Shown: in pieces, positions 46,324 through 56,462 of the stretch
Layout: every line of letters begins with the position of its first letter
Position numbering within the stretch: the stretch's first letter is position 1
Assembly (NCBI RefSeq): GCF_024199005.1
Contig: NZ_JANATA010000002.1
Location: 107,566 to 171,565 of the forward strand
DNA length: 64,000 nt
Origin: Opacimonas viscosa
GTDB taxonomy: Bacteria; Pseudomonadota; Gammaproteobacteria; Enterobacterales; Alteromonadaceae
Direction: 5' to 3'
Notes under the pieces: model-generated
Databases searched by the model: none
What the model saw: the letters and a program-made list of their open reading frames with translations, nothing else
Told to the model about the DNA's origin: nothing
Translations under genes and position numbers: made by a program

Positions 46324-47367
46324 GTGACAACTTTATCCAAACTTTCTACGTTAGCAAAAGAACGTATCCTTATTCTCGATGGGGCAATGGGAACCATGAT
46401 CCAAGAGCGTCAGTTTTCCGAGGAAGATTACCGAGGTGAACAATTTGCAAATTGGCACTGTGATGTAAAGGGCAATAATGATTTATTAGTTTTGACGCAG
46501 CCCGAGGCGATAAAAGCGATTCATGCCGCTTACTTCGCTGCCGGTGCAGATATTATTGAGACCAACACTTTTAATGCAACTACGATAGCCATGGCAGATT
46601 ATGACATGCAGGATATTGCTAAAGATATCAATATTGCTGCAGCTCGTATTGCCAAAGAAGTGGCATTGGAATACTCCACCCCGGAGAAGCCTCGTTTTGT
46701 AGCGGGCGTTCTTGGTCCGACGAATCGGACCGCTTCTATTTCACCAGACGTCAATGATCCAGGTGCACGGAATGTGACTTTTGACGAGCTTGTTGCAGCA
46801 TATGAAGAAGCCACTGAGGCACTTATTTTTGGTGGTGTTGACATCATCATGTTAGAAACTATTTTTGATACTCTTAATGCAAAGGCCGCTGCATATGCGG
46901 TCGAATCAGTATTTGAAAAACTAGATAAACGCTTACCAGTAATGGTTTCAGGGACAATTACCGACGCTTCAGGTCGGACCCTATCTGGTCAAACGACTGC
47001 GGCATTCTATCATTCGTTGCGTCACCTGCAGCCATTTTCATTTGGGCTCAACTGTGCCCTAGGTCCAGATTTGTTACGTCAGTATGTCGATGAATTATCG
47101 TCTATCTCAGAGAGTTTTGTCTCTGCGCATCCCAACGCAGGTTTACCGAATGAGTTTGGCGAATACGATCTAGAAGCTGATGAGATGGCTGAACATATTA
47201 AAGAATGGGCGAACTCAGGTTTAGTTAACGTAGTAGGAGGGTGTTGCGGTTCGACACCTGAACATATTGCTGCATTTGCCAAAGTGACGGCTGGTATAAA
47301 GCCTCGTCAATTACCTGATATCGACGTAAAAATGCGTTTATCGGGTCTTGAACCATTTGTTCATTAG
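46324..47367 (+). CDS. metH: MetH N-terminal homocysteine-binding protein (split methionine synthase, part 1)
   Basis: This 347-residue protein corresponds to the first module of cobalamin-dependent methionine synthase, the zinc- and homocysteine-binding barrel. The start is GTG 46324 with AGG 7 bases before it. Conserved features are [26 protein letters not shown], the zinc-ligand region GLNCALG and the late GGCCGST. It ends exactly where E. coli MetH has the linker to the folate domain. The stop TAG is in the same frame as the next gene and overlaps its Shine-Dalgarno (TAGGAG). The ends look intact, so this is a true gene rather than decay. Confidence 0.9.
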   Translation: MTTLSKLSTLAKERILILDGAMGTMIQERQFSEEDYRGEQFANWHCDVKGNNDLLVLTQPEAIKAIHAAYFAAGADIIETNTFNATTIAMADYDMQDIAKDINIAAARIAKEVALEYSTPEKPRFVAGVLGPTNRTASISPDVNDPGARNVTFDELVAAYEEATEALIFGGVDIIMLETIFDTLNAKAAAYAVESVFEKLDKRLPVMVSGTITDASGRTLSGQTTAAFYHSLRHLQPFSFGLNCALGPDLLRQYVDELSSISESFVSAHPNAGLPNEFGEYDLEADEMAEHIKEWANSGLVNVVGGCCGSTPEHIAAFAKVTAGIKPRQLPDIDVKMRLSGLEPFVH

Positions 47368-47370
47368 GAG

Positions 47371-50004
47371 ATGATGATGAGTGAACAAACTATTTTAGCA
47401 TCACGTTTTATCAATATTGGAGAACGAACCAATGTTACGGGTTCAGCCATGTTCAAGCGTCTGATCCTAGAAGAAGATTATGAAACGGCCTTAGAGGTTG
47501 CCAAGCAACAAGTTGAGAACGGCGCTCAGATCATCGATATTAATATGGATGAAGCGATGTTGGATTCAGAGGCTGCCATGGTCAGATTTTTGAATTTGAT
47601 TGCTGCTGAACCAGATATTTCCAAAGTACCGATTATGATCGATTCTTCGAAATGGACGGTGATTGAAGCGGGTTTAAAATGCGTCCAAGGTAAAGCCGTT
47701 GTTAATTCGATCAGCCTAAAAGAAGGCGAAGCGCCTTTTATCGAGCAAGCAAAAAAAATTAAACGTTATGGCGCAGCTACGGTTGTTATGGCATTTGATG
47801 AAACCGGTCAAGCAGATACAATTGAGCGCAAATACGATATTTGCGCCCGCAGTTATAAAATTTTGGTTGAAGAGGTGGGCTTTCCACCAGAAGATATTAT
47901 CTTTGACCCGAATATTTTCGCCGTTGCGACAGGGATCGAAGAACATAACAATTACGCCGTAGATTTTATTGAAGCAACGCGCAAAATTCGCCAAAACCTG
48001 CCACATTGTCATGTGTCAGGTGGCCTATCAAATATTTCTTTCTCATTTCGAGGAAATAACCCTGTCCGAGAAGCGATGCATTCGGTATTTTTGTACCATG
48101 CTATTCGTGCTGGTATGGACATGGCTATTGTCAATGCTGGGCAACTTGAAGTGTATGATGAAATTCCCAAAGAACTGCGTGATGCTGTCGAAGATGTCAT
48201 TTTAAATCGTCATGACGAAGCAACTGATAACCTACTTGAGTTGGCTCCAAAATACCAAGGCGATGGCAAAGCAGCAAAAGCTGAAGATTTGTCTTGGCGT
48301 GAACTGCCAGTCAATAAGCGTTTGGAACATGGCCTGGTCAAAGGTATTACCGACTATATTATTGAAGATACTGAGGCTGCGCGTCTTGCTGCTGAAAAAC
48401 CATTACACGTCATAGAAGGTCCGTTAATGGACGGTATGAATGTGGTGGGCGATTTATTTGGCGAAGGTAAAATGTTCCTGCCACAAGTTGTAAAATCTGC
48501 TCGGGTAATGAAAAAAGCCGTTGGTCATTTGCAACCGTTTATCGAGGCGGAAAAAGACGGAAAATCCCAATCTAATGGGAAGATTGTGATGGCCACAGTA
48601 AAAGGTGATGTCCATGATATTGGAAAAAATATCGTAGGTGTCGTCTTGCAATGTAATAACTTTGAAGTGATTGATTTAGGCGTGATGGTACCTTGTGCGA
48701 AAATATTACAAGTAGCTAAAGACGAGGGTGCAGATATGATAGGTTTATCTGGATTGATCACGCCATCTTTGGATGAAATGGTATATGTCGCTAAAGAAAT
48801 GCAACGTTTGGGAATGGATTTACCGCTTCTAATAGGTGGGGCAACGACATCAAAGGCACATACCGCAGTAAAAATTGAGCAAAATTATGACCACCCAGTG
48901 GTTTATGTGCCTAACGCCAGTCGTGCTGTTGGCGTCTGTCAGCAATTAATTTCTGACGAGTTACGTCCACAATTAGCAGCGAAACTCGATAAAGAATACG
49001 CAACAGTACGTGAACAACACGCTCGCAAACAGCCGCGTTCTAAACCAATTTCACTAGAGGCAGCTCGTGCCAATAAGTTTAGTTGTGATTGGTCTGCAGT
49101 GGATATTGTGACCCCAGCGCAGTTAGGGGTACAAGAAGTCTCGGTTGATTTAGCGACTTTAGTGGATTATATCGATTGGACGCCGTTCTTTATGACTTGG
49201 TCTTTAGCTGGCAAATACCCACGGATTTTGACCGATGAGGTCGTCGGACGCGAAGCAACTGAATTATTCAATGACGCGCAACATATGCTACAAACTTTGA
49301 TAGCTGATAAAACATTACAAGCCAAAGGGGTATTTGGTTTATTTGCGGCGAATAGTGTGCTGGATGATATTGAAATTTATCCTACAGTTGGGCAAACGGT
49401 TATTGCTCATAATCTTCGTCAACAAACCCATAAGCCTAAGGGATTTAATTACTGCTTAAGTGATTATATTGCGCCGAAATCTTCCGGTAGAACCGACTAT
49501 ATTGGCGCATTTGCCGTAACGGGCGGGATTGGCGAAGACGAACTTGCTGAGCGTTTCATTGCGCAAGGTGATGATTATAACGGGATAATGGTAAAAGCAC
49601 TGGCCGATCGTTTTGCTGAAGCCTTTGCTGAATATCTGCATCAACAAGTTCGTAAAGTCCATTGGGCTTATGCGCCGAATGAGACGCTGGGCAACGATGA
49701 TTTGATCCGAGAAAAATACCAAGGTATACGTCCAGCACCTGGTTATGCCGCATGTCCTGAACACACTGAGAAACAACTCATTTGGGATCTGTTACAAGTG
49801 GAAGAACGCATTGGTATGAAGTTGACAGAAAGTTTCGCCATGTGGCCGGGAGCATCTGTGTCTGGTTGGTATTTTGCTCATCCAGAAGCTAGATATTTTG
49901 CTGTTGCACAAATTCAAACTGATCAGCGTGATGATTATGCATTGCGTAAAAAATGGTCAACTGAAACAGCTGATATGTGGCTAGGTCCCAACCTCAACGG
50001 TTAG
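47371..50004 (+). CDS. metH: MetH folate/cobalamin/activation protein (split methionine synthase, part 2)
   Basis: This 877-residue protein holds the remaining modules of methionine synthase: the folate-binding barrel ([18 protein letters not shown]), the cobalamin domain with its base-off histidine motif ([10 protein letters not shown]), and the C-terminal SAM-dependent reactivation domain ([33 protein letters not shown]). Together with the preceding gene it makes about the 1227 residues of E. coli MetH. It has its own ribosome site (TAGGAG, 6 bases before ATG 47371), and ATGs at 47374 and 47377 are alternative starts. The two halves must associate to work. Confidence 0.93.
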   Translation: MMMSEQTILASRFINIGERTNVTGSAMFKRLILEEDYETALEVAKQQVENGAQIIDINMDEAMLDSEAAMVRFLNLIAAEPDISKVPIMIDSSKWTVIEAGLKCVQGKAVVNSISLKEGEAPFIEQAKKIKRYGAATVVMAFDETGQADTIERKYDICARSYKILVEEVGFPPEDIIFDPNIFAVATGIEEHNNYAVDFIEATRKIRQNLPHCHVSGGLSNISFSFRGNNPVREAMHSVFLYHAIRAGMDMAIVNAGQLEVYDEIPKELRDAVEDVILNRHDEATDNLLELAPKYQGDGKAAKAEDLSWRELPVNKRLEHGLVKGITDYIIEDTEAARLAAEKPLHVIEGPLMDGMNVVGDLFGEGKMFLPQVVKSARVMKKAVGHLQPFIEAEKDGKSQSNGKIVMATVKGDVHDIGKNIVGVVLQCNNFEVIDLGVMVPCAKILQVAKDEGADMIGLSGLITPSLDEMVYVAKEMQRLGMDLPLLIGGATTSKAHTAVKIEQNYDHPVVYVPNASRAVGVCQQLISDELRPQLAAKLDKEYATVREQHARKQPRSKPISLEAARANKFSCDWSAVDIVTPAQLGVQEVSVDLATLVDYIDWTPFFMTWSLAGKYPRILTDEVVGREATELFNDAQHMLQTLIADKTLQAKGVFGLFAANSVLDDIEIYPTVGQTVIAHNLRQQTHKPKGFNYCLSDYIAPKSSGRTDYIGAFAVTGGIGEDELAERFIAQGDDYNGIMVKALADRFAEAFAEYLHQQVRKVHWAYAPNETLGNDDLIREKYQGIRPAPGYAACPEHTEKQLIWDLLQVEERIGMKLTESFAMWPGASVSGWYFAHPEARYFAVAQIQTDQRDDYALRKKWSTETADMWLGPNLNG

Positions 50005-50073
50005 CCTTTACAAGGAATTAACAAGGGTTTATTCTCAAAACATCGATACACATACTTTATCACTGAATAGTAG

Positions 50074-52647
50074 GTGCTTGGCTTGTTTATAAACCCTTAC
50101 AAGATTATATTCTTTCGCAATGGCATGCCTTTATTGGCCAATGTTGCAGGTACCTCCCAATCTATTCCAATGGGTGATGCTGATTTAGTATTAATAGAGA
50201 CTGCGGCACTTCATGCTGGTTTGCCAGTACCACAAATTGCCGACGAAATAGCTCAGCAACCTTTACTCACTTCAGTATTTACTCACCTTGATTACGCTAA
50301 AGTAACCCAGCGTTTACAACAATACGTGGATGTTGGTGCGTTATTAACAGAAGCGGTCGCTGAACCACCAGTGATCACAGCTAAATCTTTGTCTGAGCTA
50401 TCATCACTTCAGACAAACCCACTGTTGAGTTCCGTGACCACTGTTCCCGATGCGCTGCGGTTGAGTACACATTTTAGTGTTTCATTGACGGCACAAGGTT
50501 TTGTGGCATGGTCAGCAGCGGTTAATGAATTTGTGAGCTTAACAGCATTAGATGTCATGTGTTTGTTGGGATTTGGTGAGGGTAAGTCGTTAGCATCTGT
50601 ACTCCAACAAAAACCATTTTTGCAAACACAGCAAGCGAATTTAGAGGAAAAAGTCGCTCTGTGGTTTGCCGCTGGTCTATTGGCTCCGAAAAAAGAAGTG
50701 ATTGCACAAACAGAGCTCGATCTGCAACCGTTTCAAACCGATACTCAGCACGCACTGACTTTAGATATACCTAAAGATTGGCAGCAAACCAGTAAAGACC
50801 AGCGGATCCCAGTGTATTTTGTACCTCATATGGAAAACCATTTTCCTTTGGCATTAGGGGTGTTATACAGCGCATTATTGGCCTATGAAGATGGTGTTTT
50901 AACGGATACATTTAATTTCATCCCGTTGAATTATATGAAACCTGATGCACTGTTCAATGGTCCTTACCGTAAGTTTGGTCCAGGTGTATGGTTGTTTAGT
51001 AATTACATGTGGTCGATAGATTTAAACTTGCAAATCAGCCAAGCGGTAGTCCAACATAACGCAGGAAATTATACTATTCACGGTGGGCCAAGTACTCCCG
51101 ATTATCCACATGCGTGTGAGGCTTTTCTAGCGGAAAACCCTTCCATAGACATTGCTGTGCACGGTGAGGGTGAAATCACGATTACTGAGATATTTGCGAC
51201 TTTACAACGCACTGCAAAAGGACGTATTGAAGCTGATTTACGTAAATTGGCCTCGGTCACCGGCCTTACTTATCGGGAGCGTACGACGGGACGTTTTTTA
51301 CGTACTGCAGACCGCGAGCGAATGAAATCACCAGACGCGGTACCATCTCCTTATTTATCAGGGTTGTTTGATGCTTATCAAGGCCGCGTGGAAGCCGCTA
51401 TTATTGAGACAAATCGCGGTTGTCCTTATGGTTGTACTTTTTGTGACTGGGGCTCTGCAACGAATCAAAAAATCCGTAAATTTGACCTCGAAAGGGTTAA
51501 AGATGAAATTACCTGGATAGGTGAAAATAAAATCCGAGTGATGTGGATTGCCGATGCGAATTATGGCTTGTACGACCGAGATATTGAAATTTCACAATTT
51601 ATCGTTGATACCAAAAAGCGCTATGGTTATCCACAAGAAATTGTTGTGAACTACACTAAAAACTCCACGTGGCGTTTAGTGGAAATCATAAAGATTTTCA
51701 CTGAGGGAGGCATTATCGGACAAGGGATCATCTCCATCCAAACGACGGATGAGAAAACTCTTGAAGTCATTAACCGCAAGAATATCCGCACCCAGCGTTA
51801 TGATGAATTGGCACAGGCTTTCACTGATTTGAATCTACCTCTATCTACGGATTTGATGATTGGTTTACCTGGTATGACTCTGGCTAGTTTCCAAGCTGAT
51901 CTTCAGCGTTATATAGATATGGATGTTTCGGTCAAAGCGTACCCTACACAGTTGCTACCTAATAGCCCTATGGCTGCTCCAGATTATCTTGAAAAGTACG
52001 AAATAAAAGCAGACGAACATGGTTTCTTAACTTCTACATATAGTTATACACCTGCGGATCTGAAAAAAATGAAAGCGTTGTATGAAGTGTATGTTATGGC
52101 GGATGGATATGGTTTATTACGCTACGTCATGCGTTACCTACAATGGGAATATCAGGTCGCTGCGGGACAATTTATGCATGATTTACTGGATGATTGTACT
52201 GCTGAACCTGACCGTTATCCCTTATTGACATGGGCCGTACGCTTTTTTAATAGTGATAAATCGATGCCTTGTGGTTGGCAAGCATTTTATGCCCAAGTGA
52301 GTCAATACCTTCAGGCGCGATACCAAGTTGCAATAGATACTGGATGGCAAACGGTATTCAAAGTTAATACTGCCGCGATGCCGGATGATGCTGTGAGTTA
52401 CCCTAAACAGATCGCGCTGGACCATGATTTTGTGACGTATTTTAAAGCCGCGTCACAGGTGCTGAGTCATAGTGAGGAGTCTGTTCAGCCATTAATGACA
52501 TTGTCACCTGCTAGTATGACTTTTACAGATCCGAATCGTTTAGCAAGTGTAGATCTAAATTCGGCTCAATATGATTCGCATCAGTATTTCTGGGAGTTGC
52601 ATTCTGCAGTTGCGCGGCCTAAGTCACTAGCTGAATTTGCTGCCTAA
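50074..52647 (+). CDS. B12-binding-type radical SAM protein with winged-helix-like N-terminus
   Basis: The 857-residue protein has a radical SAM core with CPYGCTFC (Cys450, 454, 457) and downstream WIADANYGLYDRD. Just before it (about residues 245-380) lies a region typical of the cobalamin-binding half of B12-dependent radical SAM enzymes (PVYFVPHMENHF, IHGGPSTPDYPHACEAF, AVHGEGEITITEIF). It lacks the DxHxxG motif, as many such domains do. The first 90 residues and residues 140-205 both look like small winged-helix folds (compare DADLVLIETAALHAG and VSLTALDVMCLLGFGEG). I cannot name a substrate. Start GTG 50074 is uncertain. It follows metH after 69 bp and may depend on the same cobalamin supply. 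No precursor peptide gene is visible. Confidence 0.75.
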   Translation: MLGLFINPYKIIFFRNGMPLLANVAGTSQSIPMGDADLVLIETAALHAGLPVPQIADEIAQQPLLTSVFTHLDYAKVTQRLQQYVDVGALLTEAVAEPPVITAKSLSELSSLQTNPLLSSVTTVPDALRLSTHFSVSLTAQGFVAWSAAVNEFVSLTALDVMCLLGFGEGKSLASVLQQKPFLQTQQANLEEKVALWFAAGLLAPKKEVIAQTELDLQPFQTDTQHALTLDIPKDWQQTSKDQRIPVYFVPHMENHFPLALGVLYSALLAYEDGVLTDTFNFIPLNYMKPDALFNGPYRKFGPGVWLFSNYMWSIDLNLQISQAVVQHNAGNYTIHGGPSTPDYPHACEAFLAENPSIDIAVHGEGEITITEIFATLQRTAKGRIEADLRKLASVTGLTYRERTTGRFLRTADRERMKSPDAVPSPYLSGLFDAYQGRVEAAIIETNRGCPYGCTFCDWGSATNQKIRKFDLERVKDEITWIGENKIRVMWIADANYGLYDRDIEISQFIVDTKKRYGYPQEIVVNYTKNSTWRLVEIIKIFTEGGIIGQGIISIQTTDEKTLEVINRKNIRTQRYDELAQAFTDLNLPLSTDLMIGLPGMTLASFQADLQRYIDMDVSVKAYPTQLLPNSPMAAPDYLEKYEIKADEHGFLTSTYSYTPADLKKMKALYEVYVMADGYGLLRYVMRYLQWEYQVAAGQFMHDLLDDCTAEPDRYPLLTWAVRFFNSDKSMPCGWQAFYAQVSQYLQARYQVAIDTGWQTVFKVNTAAMPDDAVSYPKQIALDHDFVTYFKAASQVLSHSEESVQPLMTLSPASMTFTDPNRLASVDLNSAQYDSHQYFWELHSAVARPKSLAEFAA

Positions 52648-54266
52648 TCGTGGTTTAAAGGTGTTGCCTGGGAATGAGCCAAGGCAACGGCTTCGGCGAC
52701 TCTGATCCCATCAATACCCGCTGACCAAATCCCACCAGCATAACCCGCTCCTTCACCAGCAGGGTAGAGCCCCTTAATATTAACACTTTCATAGCCTTTA
52801 CCGCGTTTTATGCAAATAGGTGATGATGTACGGGTTTCAACACCAGTGAGCAAGCCATCATGTTTTGCAAAACCTTTGATTTGTCGGTTAAATGCAGGAA
52901 TAGCTTCTTGGATTGCTTCACTGACAAAATCCGGTACGACTTTACGCAAATCGGTTAGAGTAATTCCTGGGGTATAAGACGGTTTTACCTCGCCTAACTC
53001 AGCACTGGATTGGCCTTTCAAAAAGTCACCGATGAGTTGCGCAGGAGCGTGATAATTTTCGCCACCAACTTTGAAAGCTAATTCTTCTAAAGAACGTTGT
53101 AAATCAATACCTGCTAGAGGATGGTCTGGGTAATCCTGTTCTGGCGTAATGCCCACGACTATTGCACTGTTTGCATTGCGTTCATGGCGTGAGTATTGGC
53201 TCATTCCGTTGGTCACTACGCGGCCTGGTTCTGATGCCGCAGCTACGACGGTTCCTCCAGGACACATACAAAAGCTATATACTGTTCGACCATTGTGGCA
53301 ATGGTGAACAAGTTTGTAGTCAGCCGCTCCCAAAATGGGATTGCCAGCATTCTCTCCAAAGCGACATTGATCAATCATGCTTTGTTCATGTTCAATGCGA
53401 AAACCCACTGAAAACGGCTTTGCTTCGATATACACACCTTGATCATACAAAGCTTGGAATGTGTCTCGAGCACTATGTCCGACAGCTAGAATAACCTGTT
53501 TACATGCCAAATATTCATCATTGTTCAGGTGTAACCCTTGGATAGTATCACCGGCAATGTCGAGTTTTTCTACACGGGTACTAAAACGGATTTCACCACC
53601 TAAAGAGATGATTTGCTCGCGCATTTTTTCGACCATGTTGACGAGTTTGAAAGTCCCTATATGCGGTTTACTGACATACATGATTTCTTCTGGAGCACCA
53701 GCGTCAACAAACTCCTTGAGTACTTTACGACCATAAAATTTACGGTCTTTGACCTGACTATACAATTTACCATCGGAAAATGTCCCGGCACCCCCTTCTC
53801 CAAATTGCACGTTTGATTCGGGATTTAAGGGTTTTTTACGCCAAAAACCAAAGGTATCTTTAGTGCGTTCACGCACGGCTTTTCCGCGTTCTAGCACGAT
53901 CGGTTTAAACCCCATTTGTGCGAGAATGAGAGCAGCAAACAACCCACAAGGGCCCAAACCAACGACAACAGGACGGTCAGTAACTTCGCTTGGTGCTTGT
54001 GCCACAAACTTATAGCGCATGTCAGGAGTAGGGCGCACATGTTGGTCATTAGCAAATTTCGCCAAAAGGTCGTTTTCGTTGGCAATGCGACAATCAAGTG
54101 TATAAATGAGCTGAATATTATTGTTATTACGTGCGTCATAACCGCGTTTAAACATCTCAAAACTTTGTAGCTCGGTTTTAGGAATATTTAGTTTTGCTAA
54201 GATAGCTTCCTCTAAATCCGTTTCCGAATGGTTTAAAGGGAGGATGATATCGGTCAAACGTAACAT
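52644..54266 (-). CDS. FAD-dependent oxidoreductase of the COG2509 type
   Basis: Predicted flavoprotein dehydrogenase of 540 residues, counted from the ATG whose first base is 54266 (MLRLTDIILPLNHSE). A longer frame to 54305 lacks a ribosome site. The FAD-binding GxGxxG-type segment reads VVGLGPCGLFAALILAQMGF. Other motifs are ERGKAVRERTKDT, VQFGEGGAGTFSDGKLYSQV and the C-terminal PAGEGAGYAGGIWSAGIDGI. These are the marks of a widespread uncharacterised family. Substrate unknown. It runs opposite to its left neighbour, and its stop overlaps the end of the radical SAM gene by 4 bases. Confidence 0.88.
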   Translation of the reverse strand: MLRLTDIILPLNHSETDLEEAILAKLNIPKTELQSFEMFKRGYDARNNNNIQLIYTLDCRIANENDLLAKFANDQHVRPTPDMRYKFVAQAPSEVTDRPVVVGLGPCGLFAALILAQMGFKPIVLERGKAVRERTKDTFGFWRKKPLNPESNVQFGEGGAGTFSDGKLYSQVKDRKFYGRKVLKEFVDAGAPEEIMYVSKPHIGTFKLVNMVEKMREQIISLGGEIRFSTRVEKLDIAGDTIQGLHLNNDEYLACKQVILAVGHSARDTFQALYDQGVYIEAKPFSVGFRIEHEQSMIDQCRFGENAGNPILGAADYKLVHHCHNGRTVYSFCMCPGGTVVAAASEPGRVVTNGMSQYSRHERNANSAIVVGITPEQDYPDHPLAGIDLQRSLEELAFKVGGENYHAPAQLIGDFLKGQSSAELGEVKPSYTPGITLTDLRKVVPDFVSEAIQEAIPAFNRQIKGFAKHDGLLTGVETRTSSPICIKRGKGYESVNIKGLYPAGEGAGYAGGIWSAGIDGIRVAEAVALAHSQATPLNHD

Positions 54267-54376
54267 AGTAAATATTCTCAGTAAGCGCACAGACAATCTG
54301 TACATGTGTTTATTTTAAATGAGTTAGCGAGTAGATGATAGTTTTACACCGATTTTGCGATAAAAAGTCACAGTTC

Positions 54377-54404
54377 TTGAGTTTTAAAGTAGTTAGACTA
54401 AAAT
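54377..54404 (+). promoter_or_regulatory. Probable sigma-70 promoter of fdxA
   Basis: TTGAGT (54377-54382), 16 bases, TAAAAT (54399-54404), 30 bases before the fdxA start. The divergent oxidoreductase gene begins at 54266 on the other strand. Confidence 0.5.
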
Positions 54405-54434
54405 CCGTTTGTTTTTTCAAATAAGGTGCTCAGC

Positions 54435-54773
54435 ATGGCTTTTGTGGTAACAGATAACTGTATCAAGTGTAAGTACACTGATTGTGTTGAGGTGTGTCCG
54501 GTAGATGCGTTTTTTGAGGGGCCTAATTTTCTTGTTATCGACCCTAGTATCTGTATTGACTGTGCACTGTGTGTGCCTGAATGTCCAGCCGAAGCAATTT
54601 ACCAAGATACAGAAATTCCAGATGATCAAGTGCATTACATTTCTTTAAATGATGAGCTTAGTCAAAAATGGCCGGTAATTACTGAGTTAAAGCCTGCTCC
54701 CCAAGACGCGGATGAATGGAACGGTGTCCCAGATAAGTTGCATTTGCTAGATAAAAGTGCCCCAACAAAATAA
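54435..54773 (+). CDS. fdxA: FdxA, 7-iron ferredoxin
   Basis: Small electron-transfer protein with [3Fe-4S] and [4Fe-4S] clusters. ATG 54435 ([20 protein letters not shown]) with AAGG 8 bases upstream is chosen over GTG 54426. The 112 residues have cysteine patterns [14 protein letters not shown] and [12 protein letters not shown], matching the FdxA arrangement with a spaced first cluster. Partner unknown; the neighbouring FAD oxidoreductase on the other strand is only a positional hint. Confidence 0.93.
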   Translation: MAFVVTDNCIKCKYTDCVEVCPVDAFFEGPNFLVIDPSICIDCALCVPECPAEAIYQDTEIPDDQVHYISLNDELSQKWPVITELKPAPQDADEWNGVPDKLHLLDKSAPTK

Positions 54774-54808
54774 GCGGCTTAACGCATACCTTGCTAGGAC
54801 GTGTTTAC

Positions 54809-55429
54809 CTATCCTTTGAATCCTTTTGCAACAAGATAAACTTCGCGAGAACGAGGGCGAGATGCAGCAGGTTTACGAACAATGACTTGTTTAAAGGATG
54901 AACGAACGTCTTTGACATACTCTTCATAACCTACGCCTTGAAAAACTTTGGCACAAAAAGCTCCATTTGGCTTCAGTACATTGCGAGCCATATCCAGCGC
55001 CAATTCAACCAAATACATCGATGCGTATTGATCCGTCGTATTCACTCCGCTCATGTTGGGAGCCATATCAGACACCACCGTATCAACCATCTCATCGCCT
55101 AGCATTTTCAATATTTCTTCATAAACGACAGCTTCGGTGAAGTCTCCTTGTAAGAAGGAAACACCAGGGATACCGTCCATTGGAAGGATATCAGAGGCGA
55201 TAACACGACCGTTGTCACCCACCATCGGTGCGATGATTTGTGACCATCCTCCTGGAGCAGAACCAAGGTCCATCACAGTACTGTTAGGTCGTATGATGTT
55301 ATCTTTTTCATTGATTTCAATCAGCTTATAACTCGCACGAGAACGATAACCGTCAGCTTGGGCCTTTTTTACATAAGGGTCATTGACGTGTTCTTCCATC
55401 CATTTTTTACTGGTTTTTGATTTTGCCAT
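54809..55429 (-). CDS. rlmE: RlmE (RrmJ/FtsJ), 23S rRNA U2552 2'-O-methyltransferase
   Basis: RlmE methylates U2552 in the ribosomal A loop at a late step of 50S assembly. The 206-residue protein has the SAM site [16 protein letters not shown] block ([13 protein letters not shown]), the catalytic SDMAPNMSG and KVFQG motifs, and the basic N-terminus ([10 protein letters not shown]). It is usually followed by ftsH; here it is not, since the next gene downstream is fdxA, converging from the left. Confidence 0.95.
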   Translation of the reverse strand: MAKSKTSKKWMEEHVNDPYVKKAQADGYRSRASYKLIEINEKDNIIRPNSTVMDLGSAPGGWSQIIAPMVGDNGRVIASDILPMDGIPGVSFLQGDFTEAVVYEEILKMLGDEMVDTVVSDMAPNMSGVNTTDQYASMYLVELALDMARNVLKPNGAFCAKVFQGVGYEEYVKDVRSSFKQVIVRKPAASRPRSREVYLVAKGFKG

Positions 55430-55521
55430 TGTTTGGGTGTGCTTCTAGTATCGAAAAATCTATACATATTGTATGCTTGTGCGCGTAAATTGCCAATTTT
55501 TGCTTATAGGATCATAAATCA

Positions 55522-56271
55522 ATGAAGCTGGATGATGTTAAAAAACTCCATCAAAAAAAATACCGGACACAGCTTGGTTATTATCTAATTGAAGGAGAAC
55601 ACTTGATTCTAGAATGTTACAACGCATTCCAACAAGGCCGACTTGACCTTCATTCACAGCCTTTGTTTCTTTATGTGACAGCCGAGCATGTCGCTTGGGC
55701 TGAATCGTTAAGTGCTGTTTTTTCAATCAAAGTGGTCAACGATAAACAGATGAAAGTGATCAGTGATACCAAATCTCCTCAAGGCATGGTGGCTTGTGTA
55801 CCTCTTTCTCAGGCAACTAGCCAACAAAAAACGCATACCAAGATGCGTTTTGTATATTTGCATGAAGTCCAAGATCCGGGCAATTTAGGTACGATCTTGA
55901 GAACCTTAGGTTGGTTTGGACAGTTTACGTTATTGTTGAGTCCCAATAGTGTCGATCCTTACAACGCCAAAGTAGTCCGAGCAAGCATGGGCGCTATTTT
56001 TCATGTCCCGGTCGAATTGGATGTTACTTTTCAGCAGTTAACTGCGCGGTTTACCAACTTTGCTTATTTAGATATGCAAGGCAAACCTATTCAAGCACCA
56101 GATTTTAAGGCGTTTGCATGTTATTTATTTGGCAATGAAGCGCGCGGTGTTCCACATGAATTATTAGCAAATACTGAAGCCCAAGCGTTTACCATTGGTG
56201 GTTCTGGAGAAATAGATTCTTTGAATTTAGGCAGTGCTGTTAGTATGAGTGTATATGAACTGGCCCGCTAG
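55522..56271 (+). CDS. SpoU/TrmH-family RNA 2'-O-methyltransferase
   Basis: The 249-residue protein has the three SPOUT motifs in order: DPGNLGTILRTLGWFG, LFGNEARGVPHELL and IDSLNLGSAVSMSVYELA. The N-terminal part (about 1-100) is the RNA-binding domain seen in TsnR/RlmB-like enzymes (KKYRTQLGYYLIEGEHLI). The target base cannot be predicted. It is transcribed away from rlmE with a short shared upstream region. Confidence 0.9.
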   Translation: MKLDDVKKLHQKKYRTQLGYYLIEGEHLILECYNAFQQGRLDLHSQPLFLYVTAEHVAWAESLSAVFSIKVVNDKQMKVISDTKSPQGMVACVPLSQATSQQKTHTKMRFVYLHEVQDPGNLGTILRTLGWFGQFTLLLSPNSVDPYNAKVVRASMGAIFHVPVELDVTFQQLTARFTNFAYLDMQGKPIQAPDFKAFACYLFGNEARGVPHELLANTEAQAFTIGGSGEIDSLNLGSAVSMSVYELAR

Positions 56272-56357
56272 TTAACCTGCTCCCTTAGACCACAAACAGG
56301 ATTGTGCAGGTAAATATATCAATGATGACGGCTTAAATTTTAGAACCATGATAAAAA

Positions 56358-56393
56358 TATCCCCTTGAGAGCTAACTCAATCGCAAGGGGATA
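56358..56393 (-). terminator. Terminator of the M13 peptidase gene
   Basis: Ten-base perfect arms (56358-56367 and 56384-56393, core CCCCTTG/CAAGGGG). On the minus strand the stem is followed by TTTTTAT. It lies about 70 bases past the peptidase stop, between two converging genes. Confidence 0.8.
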
Positions 56394-56425
56394 GTATGTA
56401 AGGAAACTTTGATTTTTGGTAATAA

Positions 56426-56452
56426 GAACAATGTATCATTTATACATTGTTC
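56426..56452. other. Perfect 11-base hairpin at the end of the M13 peptidase gene
   Basis: GAACAATGTAT (56426-56436), 5-base loop, ATACATTGTTC (56442-56452). It starts 11 bases after the peptidase stop codon on the minus strand. Only a weak TTATT follows, so it may protect the mRNA end or act with the terminator beyond it. Confidence 0.5.
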
Positions 56453-56462
56453 CGCTGTAGAT

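Noticed and set aside
46324..50004. metH as a pseudogene broken by a nonsense mutation
   Set aside because: Both parts are full domains with intact motifs, the cut lies in a linker, and the second part has its own ribosome site.
50074..52647. A complete RiPP biosynthetic cluster around the radical SAM gene
   Set aside because: No precursor peptide, protease or transporter gene is found in the 69-bp gap upstream or in the genes downstream.
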